Positions 9,297-20,118 are shown, numbered from the stretch's first letter. The stretch: DNA of 64,000 bases from Neisseria subflava (GCF_003044935.1 NZ_POXP01000001.1:620001-684000), one strand, 5' to 3'. Made by a program: numbers and translations. The notes: generated by a model from the letters alone, not told the origin.

Positions 9297-10008
9297 TACG
9301 TTTGGCCGCAAAGAAATCCTGCAATACGCTTTGGCATTCTCCTGCCAATATGCCGCCTAAAATTGCGGTATGCTTATTCAAACGTTTGTCGGCAAACAAA
9401 TCGACCACGCTGCCTGCCGCACCGGTTTTAGCTTCGGCTGCACCATAAATCACGCGCCCGACCCGTGCCTGTATCAAGGCAGATGCGCACATGGAACAAG
9501 GCTCTAAGGTAATGTACACGTCACAATCTTCCAAACGGTAGTTTTGTAAGGCTTTGCCGGCAGCGGCAAGCGCATTGATTTCGGCATGATGGCTGACATT
9601 GTGGTCGCCAATGCAGGTATTGTGTGCCGTTGCGATTGCCTTGCCTTGATATACGATGACCGCGCCAACGGGGACTTCGCCCAATGCCGCCGATTGTCTG
9701 GCCTGTTCTATCGCCAGCCGCATAAAGGTTTCCATATCGTTTTGCGAAGGAAAAACGGCAACAGGCGGATGGTTTTTCAAGGTCTTGCCCAGCTCCGTCT
9801 TTCTCTCCTCGGAAATATGCCGGACATCCACTCCTGAAACTAACGCATCCAGTTGCCACAAGGTGCTTTTGGTTACGGTCAAACCAGATGCTTTCAGCAA
9901 TAGAAATGCGCGGACTGCGCCGATTTCCTGTAAATCTTCCAGTGAACAAATACCCAATTCTTTTAGCGCGGCCAATGTTTTAGGGGCAAGTGGTGGCGTA
10001 GTCAGCAT
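9286..10008 (-). CDS. tadA: tRNA(A34) adenosine deaminase with N-terminal TfoX-C-like domain
   Basis: 240 residues. The C-terminal ~150 form a TadA deaminase: zinc/catalytic HAE (H141, E143) and PCSMC (C171, C174), with the E. coli-like block EVPVGAVIV. It makes inosine at the wobble position of tRNA-Arg(ACG). The first ~80 residues (TPPLAPKTLAALKELGICSLEDLQEIGAVRAFLLLK) resemble the TfoX C-terminal / helix-hairpin-helix domain. That extension is absent from the ~165-residue E. coli TadA and could help grip the tRNA. The gene starts three bases after miaA stops, so two anticodon-modification enzymes share a transcript. Confidence 0.93.
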   Translation of the reverse strand: MLTTPPLAPKTLAALKELGICSLEDLQEIGAVRAFLLLKASGLTVTKSTLWQLDALVSGVDVRHISEERKTELGKTLKNHPPVAVFPSQNDMETFMRLAIEQARQSAALGEVPVGAVIVYQGKAIATAHNTCIGDHNVSHHAEINALAAAGKALQNYRLEDCDVYITLEPCSMCASALIQARVGRVIYGAAEAKTGAAGSVVDLFADKRLNKHTAILGGILAGECQSVLQDFFAAKRKAV

Positions 10009-10011
10009 GGA

Positions 10012-10953
10012 TTATTCCTGAAAATGCTGACGCGCCAAGGCTAAGGCCGTCTGAACATAATCGCTGTCTGCGTAAGGATCTAACGTGTGCGCCAAAGGAA
10101 TTTTCCGCAACCAGGTCAACTGGCGTTTGGCAAGCTGGCGCGTGGCGACAATGCCTTTTTCGACAAAGGTGTCATAATCGGTTTCGCCTTCGAGATAATC
10201 CCAAGCCTGACGGTAGCCCACGCAGCGCATAGACGGCATATCCGCATGCAGTTGCGGATAATCGCGGCGTAAGGCGTGCATTTCATCAAGGAAACCGTGT
10301 TCCAGCATATTTAAAAAGCGTTTTTCGATTTGGCGATGCAACAAATGACGGTCTTCGGGAATCAGGGCAACCGTGCATAAATCCAATAAGGGCGCAGCCT
10401 GCTTCTGCTCCGTAAAATGTTCACTCAAAGGCTTACCGGTCAGAAGATAGACTTCCAAAGCGCGTTCAATACGCTGGCTGTCATTGGCTTTCAGACGGCC
10501 TGCTGTAATCGGGTCAACTTCCTGCAAACGGCGATATAGGCCTGCTAGACCGTGTTCGTTTTTTTCTGCCTGAAGCTGTGCGCGCACTGCCGCATCCGCG
10601 CTAGGTAAGTCGTTCAAACCTTCCGTCAGCGCGTGGAAATACATCATCGTACCGCCGACAATCAGCGGATAGCAACCGCGCGCATGTATTTCGTTCACCA
10701 AGCGCACGCAGTCGCCGACAAAATCCGCCGCGCTGTAACTTTCCAGCGGCGAGATAATATCAATCAAATGATGCGGTACGGCGGCAAGCTCTTCGGCAGT
10801 CGGCTTGGCCGTGCCGATGTCCATGCCGCGATACACCAGTGCGGAATCCAAACTGATGATTTCCACCGGCAAAGATTGGGCAATATTTAAGGCCAGTGCG
10901 GTTTTACCGCCGGCGGTCGGGCCGAGTACGGCGAAGGCTTTGAGCGCGTTCAT
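10012..10953 (-). CDS. miaA: tRNA dimethylallyltransferase MiaA
   Basis: 313 residues with a P-loop GPTAGGKTAL at 11-20 and the family blocks EIISLDSALVYRGMDIGTAKP, HHLIDI, FVGDCVRLV and GTMMYFHALTEGL. The enzyme adds the dimethylallyl group to A37 of tRNAs reading UNN codons. It is first gene of a miaA-tadA pair. An AG-DUS lies inside the gene in the frame that encodes GRLK. Confidence 0.97.
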   Translation of the reverse strand: MNALKAFAVLGPTAGGKTALALNIAQSLPVEIISLDSALVYRGMDIGTAKPTAEELAAVPHHLIDIISPLESYSAADFVGDCVRLVNEIHARGCYPLIVGGTMMYFHALTEGLNDLPSADAAVRAQLQAEKNEHGLAGLYRRLQEVDPITAGRLKANDSQRIERALEVYLLTGKPLSEHFTEQKQAAPLLDLCTVALIPEDRHLLHRQIEKRFLNMLEHGFLDEMHALRRDYPQLHADMPSMRCVGYRQAWDYLEGETDYDTFVEKGIVATRQLAKRQLTWLRKIPLAHTLDPYADSDYVQTALALARQHFQE

Positions 10954-11009
10954 AAGAAAACGGAAAAATTAAAAATGCAATTATAGCAAACCCGTGCAGA
11001 CCATATTTC

Positions 11010-11077
11010 AGGCCGTCTGAAACATTTGCCCTACATTATCAAAAGCGTTACACTTGCTGCGCCGTTTCAGACGGCCT
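11010..11077. repeat. Inverted DUS pair with long spacer
   Basis: AGGCCGTCTGAAAC and GTTTCAGACGGCCT lie 40 bases apart between the divergent miaA and bioB genes. Neither gene ends here, so this is an uptake-sequence pair rather than an obvious terminator. Confidence 0.7.
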
Positions 11078-11170
11078 TTTATATTGATTTCAAACCTGCT
11101 GCTGCCGTCATTGCGCCGTCAGTCAAGCCGTCAGTGACACTGCGTCGCTGTAAACACGAAAGAACACACT

Positions 11171-12223
11171 ATGACCGTATCTCCCGTAGCCTTGCGCCGT
11201 CAAACCGAGCGCAAGCCGCATCCGACTGCACGTTATTGGAAAAAATGCGATGTCGAGGCTTTGTTTGGACTGCCTTTCCTCGACCTCGTTTTCCAAGCCG
11301 CCGAAATCCACCGCCAAAACTTCAACCCGCGCGAAATCCAGCTTTCCACCCTGCTCTCCATCAAAACCGGCGGTTGCCCTGAAGACTGCGCCTACTGCCC
11401 GCAATCGGCACACCACAACACCAATCTAGGCAAAGAGCAGATGATGGATGTGGACGAAATCGTCGAAAAAGCCAAAATTGCCCAATCTCGTGGCGCCAGC
11501 CGTTTCTGCATGGGCGCGGCATGGCGCGGCCCTAAGCCCAAAGACGTGGCCGTCGTTTCCGAAATCATCAGCGCGGTGAAAGGCTTGGGCATGGAAGTAT
11601 GCGGCACATTCGGCATGCTTGAGGACGGCATGGCTGAAGACTTCAAAAAAGCCGGCCTGGACTACTACAACCACAACCTCGACACCGACCCCGAACGCTA
11701 CAACGACATCATCCACACCCGCAAACACGAAGACCGCATGGATACTTTGGGCAAAGTCCGCAATGCCGGTTTGAAAGTCTGCTGCGGCGGCATCGTCGGC
11801 ATGAACGAAACCCGTGCCGAACGCGCCGGCCTGATTGCCAGCCTTGCCAACCTAGACCCTCAGCCCGAAAGCGTGCCGATTAACCAGTTGGTTAAAGTAG
11901 AAGGCACGCCGCTGGCCGATGCCGAAGATTTGGACTGGACGGAATTTGTCCGCACCATCGCCGTCGCGCGCATTACCATGCCGCACAGCTACGTCCGCCT
12001 GTCCGCTGGCCGCAGCAATATGCCTGAATCCATGCAGGCCATGTGTTTCATGGCTGGCGCAAACTCGATTTTCTACGGCGACAAGCTGCTGACTACGGGC
12101 AATCCGGACGAAGACGGCGACCGCCTGCTGATGGAAAAATTGAATTTGTATCCGCTGCGCTTTGAATTGGAAGAAGAATACAAAGCCGCGCAGGAAACGC
12201 CTAAAATCAAAGTCGACTATTAA
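11171..12223 (+). CDS. bioB: Biotin synthase BioB
   Basis: A 350-residue radical-SAM enzyme with the cluster motif C69-x3-C73-x2-C76 ([11 protein letters not shown]) and the BioB blocks [43 protein letters not shown] and SAGRSNM. It inserts sulfur into dethiobiotin, using a [4Fe-4S] cluster for SAM cleavage and a [2Fe-2S] cluster as sulfur donor. The N-terminus is about 10 residues longer than usual. It stands alone; other bio genes are not nearby. Confidence 0.97.
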   Translation: MTVSPVALRRQTERKPHPTARYWKKCDVEALFGLPFLDLVFQAAEIHRQNFNPREIQLSTLLSIKTGGCPEDCAYCPQSAHHNTNLGKEQMMDVDEIVEKAKIAQSRGASRFCMGAAWRGPKPKDVAVVSEIISAVKGLGMEVCGTFGMLEDGMAEDFKKAGLDYYNHNLDTDPERYNDIIHTRKHEDRMDTLGKVRNAGLKVCCGGIVGMNETRAERAGLIASLANLDPQPESVPINQLVKVEGTPLADAEDLDWTEFVRTIAVARITMPHSYVRLSAGRSNMPESMQAMCFMAGANSIFYGDKLLTTGNPDEDGDRLLMEKLNLYPLRFELEEEYKAAQETPKIKVDY

Positions 12224-12233
12224 CTGTCATGAT

Positions 12234-12268
12234 AAAAGGCCGTCTGAAACTTTTTCAGACGGCCTTTT
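12234..12268. terminator. Bidirectional DUS terminator
   Basis: AAAAGGCCGTCTGAAA paired with its complement around a tiny loop, followed by TTTT, between convergent bioB and the deaminase gene. Confidence 0.8.
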
Positions 12269-12272
12269 ATTG

Positions 12273-13343
<1,071 letters not shown>

Positions 13344-13357
13344 TGACCATTTACCTG

Positions 13358-14137
13358 TTAAAAACCATTTTCCATCATGATTTCGCCGGGGATGCGGTTG
13401 CGGTGCATAGCGTAGCCCAAATCCATCAGGGCTTGGAAAGTATCTTTGACCATTGCCGGATTGCCACAGACCATAAAGCGCGTATCGGCCTTGGTGAACT
13501 TGAAGCCGACTTTTTCTTCCAAGCCGCCATTCTTCAGCAATTCAGGAATCCGTTTGCCACTCAATGCGCCTTCCGTTTCCTCTCGCGTGGTAACCGGAAC
13601 AAAAGTGAATTTATGGAAATATTCTTCAATCAGCGGATGCTCTTTTAAATCGGCAAGGCGCTGGTTGAAAATCAACTCATCGGCGTAAGAGACGGAATGC
13701 GCCAAAACCAAACGGTCGAAACGCTGCCAAATTTCAGGCTGCTCGATAATGGAGAGGAAAGGCGCAATGCCTGAACCCGTGCAGAGCATGACCAAATCTT
13801 TGCCATCGAGGAAACGCTCGGGCAAGAGGAAACCGGTAGCCGTTTTATCCAGCAAAATGGTATCGCCCTCTTTCATTGCAGCAAAACGCGCCGACATCGG
13901 GCCGCCTTCGATTAACACCGCGAAATACTCAAGCGTATCGGCGTATTCGGCAGACACGACAGAATACGCGCGCCAAATAAAGCCCTCGCCGTCACGGAAA
14001 CCAAGGCGAGAAAACTGCCCTGCCGAAAAACGGTAGGACTCAGGGCGGCTGATGGCAAAAGTCATCAACTTAGGCGTATGGTGTTTGATCCACAAGACTT
14101 TTTCTTCGGTAAACTTGGCTTCTGGAGAAGCTGCCAT
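13358..14137 (-). CDS. fpr: Ferredoxin/flavodoxin-NADP+ reductase
   Basis: 259 residues: an FAD-binding barrel with RAYSVVSAEYADTLEYF around residues 55-70 and an NADP domain with MLCTGSGIAPFLS (about 117-129) and RFMVCGNPAMVKDT. The C-terminus GEIMMENGF is typical of bacterial subclass I FNR. It transfers electrons between NADPH and ferredoxin or flavodoxin, feeding iron-sulfur and radical-SAM enzymes such as BioB. It has its own hairpin. Confidence 0.94.
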   Translation of the reverse strand: MAASPEAKFTEEKVLWIKHHTPKLMTFAISRPESYRFSAGQFSRLGFRDGEGFIWRAYSVVSAEYADTLEYFAVLIEGGPMSARFAAMKEGDTILLDKTATGFLLPERFLDGKDLVMLCTGSGIAPFLSIIEQPEIWQRFDRLVLAHSVSYADELIFNQRLADLKEHPLIEEYFHKFTFVPVTTREETEGALSGKRIPELLKNGGLEEKVGFKFTKADTRFMVCGNPAMVKDTFQALMDLGYAMHRNRIPGEIMMENGF

Positions 14138-14194
14138 AATAGGTTTCCTTGATATTCGGTATCAGTTTCAAATAGGGCTTATTATAAAGATTCA

Positions 14195-14231
14195 AAAGGC
14201 CGTCTGAAATATTTATTTTCAGACGGCCTTT
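14195..14231 (-). terminator. DUS hairpin after META-domain gene
   Basis: AAAGGCCGTCTGAAA with its complement, loop of about nine bases, T tract on the transcribed strand. Confidence 0.7.
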
Positions 14232-14235
14232 AAGA

Positions 14236-14679
14236 TTATTCACGGCGCAAACGGATGCTGATGCCTTTTTGTTCCAAAATCAAATCTTTACCGTCAAAAC
14301 GATAGTTCCATACGCTTTGTTTGCACAAAAACGCATCTTCCAGCTTCATGTCTTCACACAGCATCATGCTTACCGCAATATGACCAAAATCAATTTTGTC
14401 CGAACCAATCGTATTGGCTTGGAACATCATACCGTTGCAACCCATCTTGCCATACGCCTTAGGCATCTCGCTCAAATCCAGATAGGCATCAGTACCGGCC
14501 AAATCTTTTTCGGTGAATTTATTGAAAGCAACAACACGCCATTTGGCGGCTAAAGTGGGTTGCGCAGCTTGTTGAGTTTGTACCTGCGCTTTAGAGGCTT
14601 GTTCAGGCTGAGATGCTGAAGGAGATGTACAAGCTGCCAAAACTACCATACTCATCAATGCACCGAATAATGTTTTCAT
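14236..14679 (-). CDS. META-domain (HslJ-like) lipoprotein
   Basis: 147 residues from the ATG at 14679, which gives a lipobox VVLAAC (Cys about 17); the frame also opens 14 codons earlier but without a signal peptide. A Gln/Ala/Ser linker leads to a META/DUF306 domain: WRVVAFN near residue 47, KMGCNGMMFQANTIG in the middle and MMLCEDMKLEDAFL near 110. Family members such as HslJ are outer-membrane lipoproteins connected to heat shock or novobiocin resistance. The molecular role is unknown. Confidence 0.85.
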   Translation of the reverse strand: MKTLFGALMSMVVLAACTSPSASQPEQASKAQVQTQQAAQPTLAAKWRVVAFNKFTEKDLAGTDAYLDLSEMPKAYGKMGCNGMMFQANTIGSDKIDFGHIAVSMMLCEDMKLEDAFLCKQSVWNYRFDGKDLILEQKGISIRLRRE

Positions 14680-14700
14680 ATCTATTCCTTTGTTATTGCT

Positions 14701-14741
14701 AAAGGCCGTCTGAAAAACCATTCATCTTCAGACGACCTTTA
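14701..14741 (-). terminator. Hybrid DUS hairpin (AG-DUS paired with AG-mucDUS-like copy)
   Basis: One arm is AGGCCGTCTGAA. The other, read on the minus strand, is AGGTCGTCTGAA, giving a G-T mismatch in the stem. It lies downstream of the PLP-enzyme gene. Confidence 0.65.
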
Positions 14742-14749
14742 AGCCTTAT

Positions 14750-15907
14750 TTACAAAGTCGTATCCAATGCTTTGGAAATATCGTTCCAAATATCGTCAAC
14801 GTCTTCAATACCGACAGAGAAACGCAGCAGGCCGACTTTGATGCCCATTTCCATTTTCACATCATGCGGCACGCCGCTGTGGGATTGGGAATAGCAATGG
14901 TTGACCAGACTTTCCACACCGCCGAGGCTGGAAGCCATTTTGACCAGTTGCATGTTTTTAATCACGCTATTGGCCGCTTCACGCGTATCGTTTTTGAGAT
15001 AAACCGTAACCACGCCGCCGATGCCTTTGGGCATTTGTGCTTGGGCGAGTTCGTAATGTTCGTGCGACGGCAGGCCAGGATAGAACACTTTTTCAATGGC
15101 AGGATGGGCTTCCAAACGGCGCGCGATTTCGAGTGTGTTTTGGCAATGGGCGTTCATGCGCAAGGCCAACGTTTTAATACCGCGCAACACCAGCCAGCAG
15201 TCCATCGGACCTGCAATCGCGCCGGTATGAACCATCATGTCGTGCAAAGGCTGCGCCAGCTCTTTGGTTTTGGCAACGACTACACCCATCAATACGTCGG
15301 AATGGCCGCACAAATATTTGGTAGCGGAATGGAATACAAAATCGCAACCCATATCCAACGGCTGTTGCAGATACGGCGTGGCAAAGGTGTTGTCGATGCC
15401 GACCAGCGCACCGGCCGCTTTGGCTTTTGCGGCAAGCGCTTTGATGTCTACCAAGCGCAAAAGCGGATTGGACGGCGTTTCCAGCCAAACCAGTTTGACA
15501 TTGTGTGCTTTGAGCAGCTCGTCCAGATTATCCGGATTGCCCAAATCGGCAAAAACAACGTTTACACCCCATTTTTGATAAACATCGACCAATAAATCAT
15601 AAGCGCCGCCGTAAATATCGGCGACTGCGACAATGGTATCGCCCGGGCGCAGGAAAGTGCGCCACACGGCATCAATCCCCGCCATGCCGCTGGAAAACGC
15701 AAAACCGGCCGCACCATGCTCCAAATCGGCAACAGTGTCTTCCAAGACCTGACGGGTCGGGTTGCTCAGGCGCGAGTAGCGGTAAGGCACATTTTCGCCA
15801 ATCTCGTGCAACGCAAACATACTGTTTTGATAAATCGGCGGCATCAGCGCACGGTTGTGTTCGTCGCAATCGTAGCTGGAATGGATGGCTTTCGTGGCGA
15901 ATTTCAT
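14750..15907 (-). CDS. Cystathionine gamma-synthase / beta-lyase family PLP enzyme
   Basis: 385 residues from the ATG at 15907 (MKFATKAIHSSYDCDEH). Cys/Met-metabolism PLP family with Tyr motif PYRYSRLSNPTR, GAAGFAFSSGMAGIDAV, GVDNTF-like GIDNTFATPYLQQP, and the PLP lysine in FHSATKYLCGHSD. The C-terminal specificity loop reads SLGGVESLVNHCYSQSHSG. It takes part in transsulfuration between cysteine and methionine. Sequence alone does not decide between gamma-synthase and beta-lyase. Single-gene unit. Confidence 0.88.
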   Translation of the reverse strand: MKFATKAIHSSYDCDEHNRALMPPIYQNSMFALHEIGENVPYRYSRLSNPTRQVLEDTVADLEHGAAGFAFSSGMAGIDAVWRTFLRPGDTIVAVADIYGGAYDLLVDVYQKWGVNVVFADLGNPDNLDELLKAHNVKLVWLETPSNPLLRLVDIKALAAKAKAAGALVGIDNTFATPYLQQPLDMGCDFVFHSATKYLCGHSDVLMGVVVAKTKELAQPLHDMMVHTGAIAGPMDCWLVLRGIKTLALRMNAHCQNTLEIARRLEAHPAIEKVFYPGLPSHEHYELAQAQMPKGIGGVVTVYLKNDTREAANSVIKNMQLVKMASSLGGVESLVNHCYSQSHSGVPHDVKMEMGIKVGLLRFSVGIEDVDDIWNDISKALDTTL

Positions 15908-16086
15908 TTGGTCTCTGCCTATCATAGATGTGAATAATCGAAGATTTTATCACTATCTGAAAAATAGAAACAATCAATGCAGGCGGATAAAGCAAGTGAT
16001 ATAATCTCGCATTTGCAAATCGGCCGACACGAGCCGATTCCCTCCACACGCATCTCAACAATCCTATCATGAAGGACATACCACGC

Positions 16087-16860
16087 ATGAACGCCATTGC
16101 AGACGTGCAATCCAGCCGCGATTTACGCAACCTGCCGATTAATCAGGTCGGCATCAAAGACCTGCGCTTTCCAATCTCGCTCAAAAGCAAAGAGGGTGAA
16201 CAATCCACCGTCGCCCGCCTGACCATGACGGTTTTCCTGCCTGCCGACCAAAAAGGCACGCATATGTCGCGCTTTGTCGCTCTGATGGAAAAACAAACCG
16301 ATGCTTTGGATTTCGATACGCTGCACAAGCTGACCGCCGATATGGTTGCCCTGCTAGATTCGCATTCCGGCAAAATCAGCGTTACCTTCCCATTTTTCCG
16401 CAAGAAAAGTGCACCTGTCTCCGGCATCCAATCGCTGCTTGACTATGATGTTACCCTGACCGGCGAAATTAAAAACGGTACATACAGCCACAGCCTGAAA
16501 GTGATGGTTCCGGTTACTTCATTGTGTCCGTGTTCCAAAGAAATTTCCCAATACGGCGCGCACAACCAACGTTCGCATGTGACGGTCAGTCTGATTGCGA
16601 ATGCGGATGTAGGCATTGAAGAAATCATCGATTACGTTGAAGCACAAGCAAGCTGCCAGCTCTACGGTTTGCTCAAACGCCCTGACGAAAAGTATGTAAC
16701 GGAAAAAGCATACGAAAATCCGAAGTTTGTCGAAGACATGGTTCGTGATGTGGCCACGGTGTTAATTGCAGACAAACGCATCGAATCATTCGTCGTCGAA
16801 AGCGAAAACTTCGAATCGATACACAACCATTCCGCTTACGCTTATATCGCTTATCCTTAA
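16087..16860 (+). CDS. folE2: GTP cyclohydrolase FolE2 (type IB)
   Basis: 257 residues from the ATG at 16087, preceded by AAGGA; an in-frame ATG at 16069 has no ribosome site. It is the type IB fold, with blocks [18 protein letters not shown] and the metal/catalytic region [24 protein letters not shown]. It makes 7,8-dihydroneopterin triphosphate, the first step of folate synthesis. The N. gonorrhoeae enzyme of this type has been studied structurally. FolE2 works with metals other than zinc, which suits a host-associated bacterium under zinc limitation. No Zur site is evident to me upstream. Confidence 0.95.
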   Translation: MNAIADVQSSRDLRNLPINQVGIKDLRFPISLKSKEGEQSTVARLTMTVFLPADQKGTHMSRFVALMEKQTDALDFDTLHKLTADMVALLDSHSGKISVTFPFFRKKSAPVSGIQSLLDYDVTLTGEIKNGTYSHSLKVMVPVTSLCPCSKEISQYGAHNQRSHVTVSLIANADVGIEEIIDYVEAQASCQLYGLLKRPDEKYVTEKAYENPKFVEDMVRDVATVLIADKRIESFVVESENFESIHNHSAYAYIAYP

Positions 16861-16880
16861 AAGCCGAGCCGAATAGAAAC

Positions 16881-16911
16881 AAAGGCCGTCTGAACATTTC
16901 AGACGGCCTTT
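16881..16911 (+). terminator. DUS hairpin after folE2
   Basis: AAAGGCCGTCTGAA and TTCAGACGGCCTTT with a three-base loop. Confidence 0.8.
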
Positions 16912-17078
16912 GGCATAGATTGAACGATAACATGAGACTATCGGTCATATATGGGCAACCCTATTTCGATATAATTCAAAAGCATTAGATTTCTCTCGCA
17001 ATATTTAACATAAATTAAGCCGATTGTTTTCCCCATCATTTATAATGACGGTTTCTCAACGGCATATCCGTGGATATT

Positions 17079-18884
17079 ATGAAAAAATTCCTTTATTTCC
17101 TCATTGCATTTTTAGGCTTGAGCAGCTTCGCATTCGCAGTAGATGCCAATGATTTACTGCCCCCCGAGCAAGCCTTTGTACCTCAAGTCAATGTATCCGA
17201 CCAAGGCATCAGCGTGCAGTTCAAAATCGCTGACGGCTACTATATGTACCAGTCCAAAATCGTTGCAGCGACCAATCCTGACAAAGTCTTGGCCGAACCC
17301 AAATTCAGCAAAGGCGAAGAAAAAGAAGACGAATTCTTCGGCAAACAAACGGTTTACCACCATACCGCACAGGTTGACCTGCCTTACAAACAAGCCGCGC
17401 CGCAATACAAACTGACGCTGACTTATCAAGGCTGTGCCGAAGCCGGTGTGTGTTATCCGCCTGTGGATACCGAGTTTGACGTAAAAGGCAACGGGGTTTA
17501 CCAGCCGCAAAGCGACGAGCCGGTTTCTGCCAAAGACCGCTTTTTGCAACCGTCCGCCTCTTCAGACGGCCAAATGCCAACGCAACCCAGTACAAACAAT
17601 CCCGACAGCAGCCGCTTCAAGCTCTCTTGGGATACTTTAAACGCCAACCTGTTGGCGTTTTTTGTCGCAGGTTTGGGCTTAAGCTTTACCGCCTGTATGT
17701 ATCCGCTCCTGCCGATTGTTTCCAGCATTGTCGTGGGTGATAAAAAAGCCGGCAAAGGCCGCGCGTTCACCTTGTCGATGGTGTATGTACAAGGCTTGGC
17801 ATTGACCTATACCTTGGTCGGCGTGATTGCCGGTTTGACCGGTGCGCTGTTGACTGTATGGCTGCAACAGCCTTGGGTTGTGCTTGCCGCCGCCGCGTTG
17901 ATGGTAGTACTGGCAATGTCCATGTTCGGCCTCTTCAATATCCAGCTGCCCAACTCCGTCCAATCCTATTTCCAAAACCAAAGCAACAAACTCTCCGGCG
18001 GCAAAATCATTTCCGTCTTCATCATGGGTATTTTATCCGCCCTGATTGTCGGCCCTTGCGTTGCGCCTCCGCTGGCATTTGCTTTGGGCTATATCGGTCA
18101 GACCGGCGATGCCGTATTGGGCGGTCTGGCGCTTTATGTCTTGGCACTCGGCACCGGCGTACCGCTCATCATCATCGGTACATTCGGCGGCCATATCCTG
18201 CCTAAAGCAGGCGACTGGATGAACGGCATCAAATATGCATTCGGCTTCATCTTGCTGGCCGTTGCCGTATACCTTGCCACACCGCATCTGCCTTATTTCG
18301 CAGTAGTCGGTCTCTACACCTTACTGATGATTGTTCCCGCCCTGATGCTTTTGGCGAAATCCGGCAAACAAAAAGGCCGTCTGAAAACGGTTGCCGCCGT
18401 ATTGGGCTTTTTACTGCTGATTGGCAGCTCATGGTTTGGCTGGCAGAGCTTCAATAAACAAACCACCGCCCTGCACCACTTCTTAACGCTGGTTCCGCCA
18501 TCCGAAGCCGGACAAGAAACCGACCACGGTAAAATGTTTACCGATGTCGGCGAACTCAAAGCCGCTATGGATGCCGCCTTGAAAGCCGATCCAAGCAAGC
18601 CCGTGCTGATTGATTTCTACGCTGACTGGTGCGTATCCTGCAAAGAAATGGCCGCCTACACGCTCAACCAACCGCAGGTACACGAAGCAGTCGATATGCA
18701 GCGCTTCTTCCAAATCGACGTAACCGCCAACACTCCCGACCATCAGGCCTTACTGAAAGAATACGGCCTCTTCGGCCCTCCGGGCGTGTTTGTGGTCCAC
18801 GCCGACGGCAGTCATAGCGAACCCTTATTAGGCTTTGTCAAACCCGATGCATTCATTGAATGGTATCGCAAAAACGAGAAATAG
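17079..18884 (+). CDS. dsbD: Thiol:disulfide interchange protein DsbD
   Basis: 601 residues from the ATG at 17079 (GTG nine bases earlier is the alternative). A signal peptide ends near residue 20. The alpha domain has C119/C125 (YQGCAEAGVCYPP). Eight predicted membrane helices carry C206 (TACMYPLLP) and C327 (VGPCVAPPLA). The C-terminal thioredoxin domain has the pair C518/C521 (DWCVSCK). All three redox pairs are present, so it can pass electrons from cytoplasmic thioredoxin to periplasmic substrates, including cytochrome c maturation. A TATAAT at 17041-17046 is a likely -10 element. DUS copies inside the gene encode SSDGQ and KGRLK. Confidence 0.97.
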   Translation: MKKFLYFLIAFLGLSSFAFAVDANDLLPPEQAFVPQVNVSDQGISVQFKIADGYYMYQSKIVAATNPDKVLAEPKFSKGEEKEDEFFGKQTVYHHTAQVDLPYKQAAPQYKLTLTYQGCAEAGVCYPPVDTEFDVKGNGVYQPQSDEPVSAKDRFLQPSASSDGQMPTQPSTNNPDSSRFKLSWDTLNANLLAFFVAGLGLSFTACMYPLLPIVSSIVVGDKKAGKGRAFTLSMVYVQGLALTYTLVGVIAGLTGALLTVWLQQPWVVLAAAALMVVLAMSMFGLFNIQLPNSVQSYFQNQSNKLSGGKIISVFIMGILSALIVGPCVAPPLAFALGYIGQTGDAVLGGLALYVLALGTGVPLIIIGTFGGHILPKAGDWMNGIKYAFGFILLAVAVYLATPHLPYFAVVGLYTLLMIVPALMLLAKSGKQKGRLKTVAAVLGFLLLIGSSWFGWQSFNKQTTALHHFLTLVPPSEAGQETDHGKMFTDVGELKAAMDAALKADPSKPVLIDFYADWCVSCKEMAAYTLNQPQVHEAVDMQRFFQIDVTANTPDHQALLKEYGLFGPPGVFVVHADGSHSEPLLGFVKPDAFIEWYRKNEK

Positions 18885-18893
18885 CCGTCTATA

Positions 18894-18931
18894 AAAAGGC
18901 CGTCTGAAAACAGATTTTCAGACGGCCTTTT
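18894..18931. terminator. Bidirectional DUS terminator dsbD/lldD
   Basis: AAAAAGGCCGTCTGAAAA with complement and flanking T tract between convergent genes. Confidence 0.8.
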
Positions 18932-18945
18932 CTTATGTTTAAAAA

Positions 18946-20118
18946 TTAAAATTCATCTTGAGCCCAACGCGTAGAACGCAAAATGCTGGAATCCACATCT
19001 TGAATATTGCGGTGACCGGTAAACGCCATGGAAATATCCATTTCTTTATACAAGATTTCCAACGCACGGGTTACGCCTTCTTCACCATACGCACCCAAAC
19101 CATACAGGAACGCCCGGCCAATCATTGTACCTTTCGCACCCAAAGCCCAAGCCTTCAAAATATCCTGACCGCTGCGGATGCCGCTGTCCATCCAAACCTC
19201 GATGTCGCTGCCCACCGCGCTGACCACATCAGGTAAAGCCTTAATAGCAGACACAGTATCGTCAAGCTGACGGCCGCCATGATTGGAAACGACCAATGCG
19301 TCCGCGCCGCTTTTCGCTGCTTTTTCCGCATCTTCAGGTTCCATAATGCCTTTGATAATCAGCTTGCCGCCCCACAAATCTTTAATGCGCGCCACATCGT
19401 CCCAGCTCAGACGCGGGTCGAATTGTTCGGAAGTCCATGAAGACAGCGAAGACAAATCACCCACGTTTTTCGCATGACCGACAATATTGCGGAAAGTGCG
19501 GCGTTCCGTGTTCAGCATTTTCATACACCATTCTGGTTTGGTCGCCAAATTGATTAAATTGGCGATGGTTGGTTTCGGCGGCGCAGACAGGCCGTTTTTA
19601 ATGTCTTTGTGGCGTTGACCCAAAACCTGCAAATCGGCTGTCAATACCAAAGCCGAACATTTGGCATCCTTCGCACGCTTAATCAGGTTTTCCATAAACT
19701 CGCGGTCGCGCATCACATAAAGCTGAAACCAAAACGGCGAGCTGGTGTTTTCAGCCACATCTTCAATCGAACAAATAGACATGGTTGACAGCGTAAACGG
19801 AATACCAAATTTTTCCGCCGCCCGCGCCGCCAAGATTTCCCCATCAGCATGCGCCATACCTGTGAAACCTGTCGGCGCAATCGCTACCGGCATTTTCACA
19901 TCCTGCCCAATCATTTTGGTTTCGAGACTGCGTCCCTCCATATTAACCAATACCTTTTGGCGGAAACGGATGTCTTTGAAATCCGAAGTGTTTTCACGAT
20001 AAGTAGTTTCCGTCCAAGAGCCTGAGTCAATATAGTCATAAAACATACGCGGCATTTTACGTTTGGCAACAAGGCGCAAGTCTTCGATACAGGTTATTTT
20101 GCTTAAATCACATTTCAT
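18946..20118 (-). CDS. lldD: FMN-dependent L-lactate dehydrogenase LldD
   Basis: 390 residues of the alpha-hydroxy-acid oxidase family: MFYDYIDSGSWTE at the N-terminus, PVAIAPTGFTGM, WFQLYVMRDRE, and the active base H280 with R283 in VSNHGGRQLDD, followed by the FMN-phosphate motif DSGIRSGQDILKAWALGAKGTMIGRAF. It oxidises host L-lactate to pyruvate and passes electrons to the quinone pool at the inner membrane. Lactate is a main carbon source for Neisseria. Single-gene unit; no lactate permease or LldR-type regulator adjoins it. Confidence 0.96.
   Translation of the reverse strand: MKCDLSKITCIEDLRLVAKRKMPRMFYDYIDSGSWTETTYRENTSDFKDIRFRQKVLVNMEGRSLETKMIGQDVKMPVAIAPTGFTGMAHADGEILAARAAEKFGIPFTLSTMSICSIEDVAENTSSPFWFQLYVMRDREFMENLIKRAKDAKCSALVLTADLQVLGQRHKDIKNGLSAPPKPTIANLINLATKPEWCMKMLNTERRTFRNIVGHAKNVGDLSSLSSWTSEQFDPRLSWDDVARIKDLWGGKLIIKGIMEPEDAEKAAKSGADALVVSNHGGRQLDDTVSAIKALPDVVSAVGSDIEVWMDSGIRSGQDILKAWALGAKGTMIGRAFLYGLGAYGEEGVTRALEILYKEMDISMAFTGHRNIQDVDSSILRSTRWAQDEF

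Noticed and set aside
14864-15595. 243-codon frame antisense to the Cys/Met PLP enzyme
   Set aside because: Shadow of a real gene; composition rich in His/Gln/Arg typical of antisense frames.
17041-17046. TATAAT before dsbD as a complete promoter
   Set aside because: The -10 is good but no -35 lies at acceptable distance; mentioned under dsbD only.
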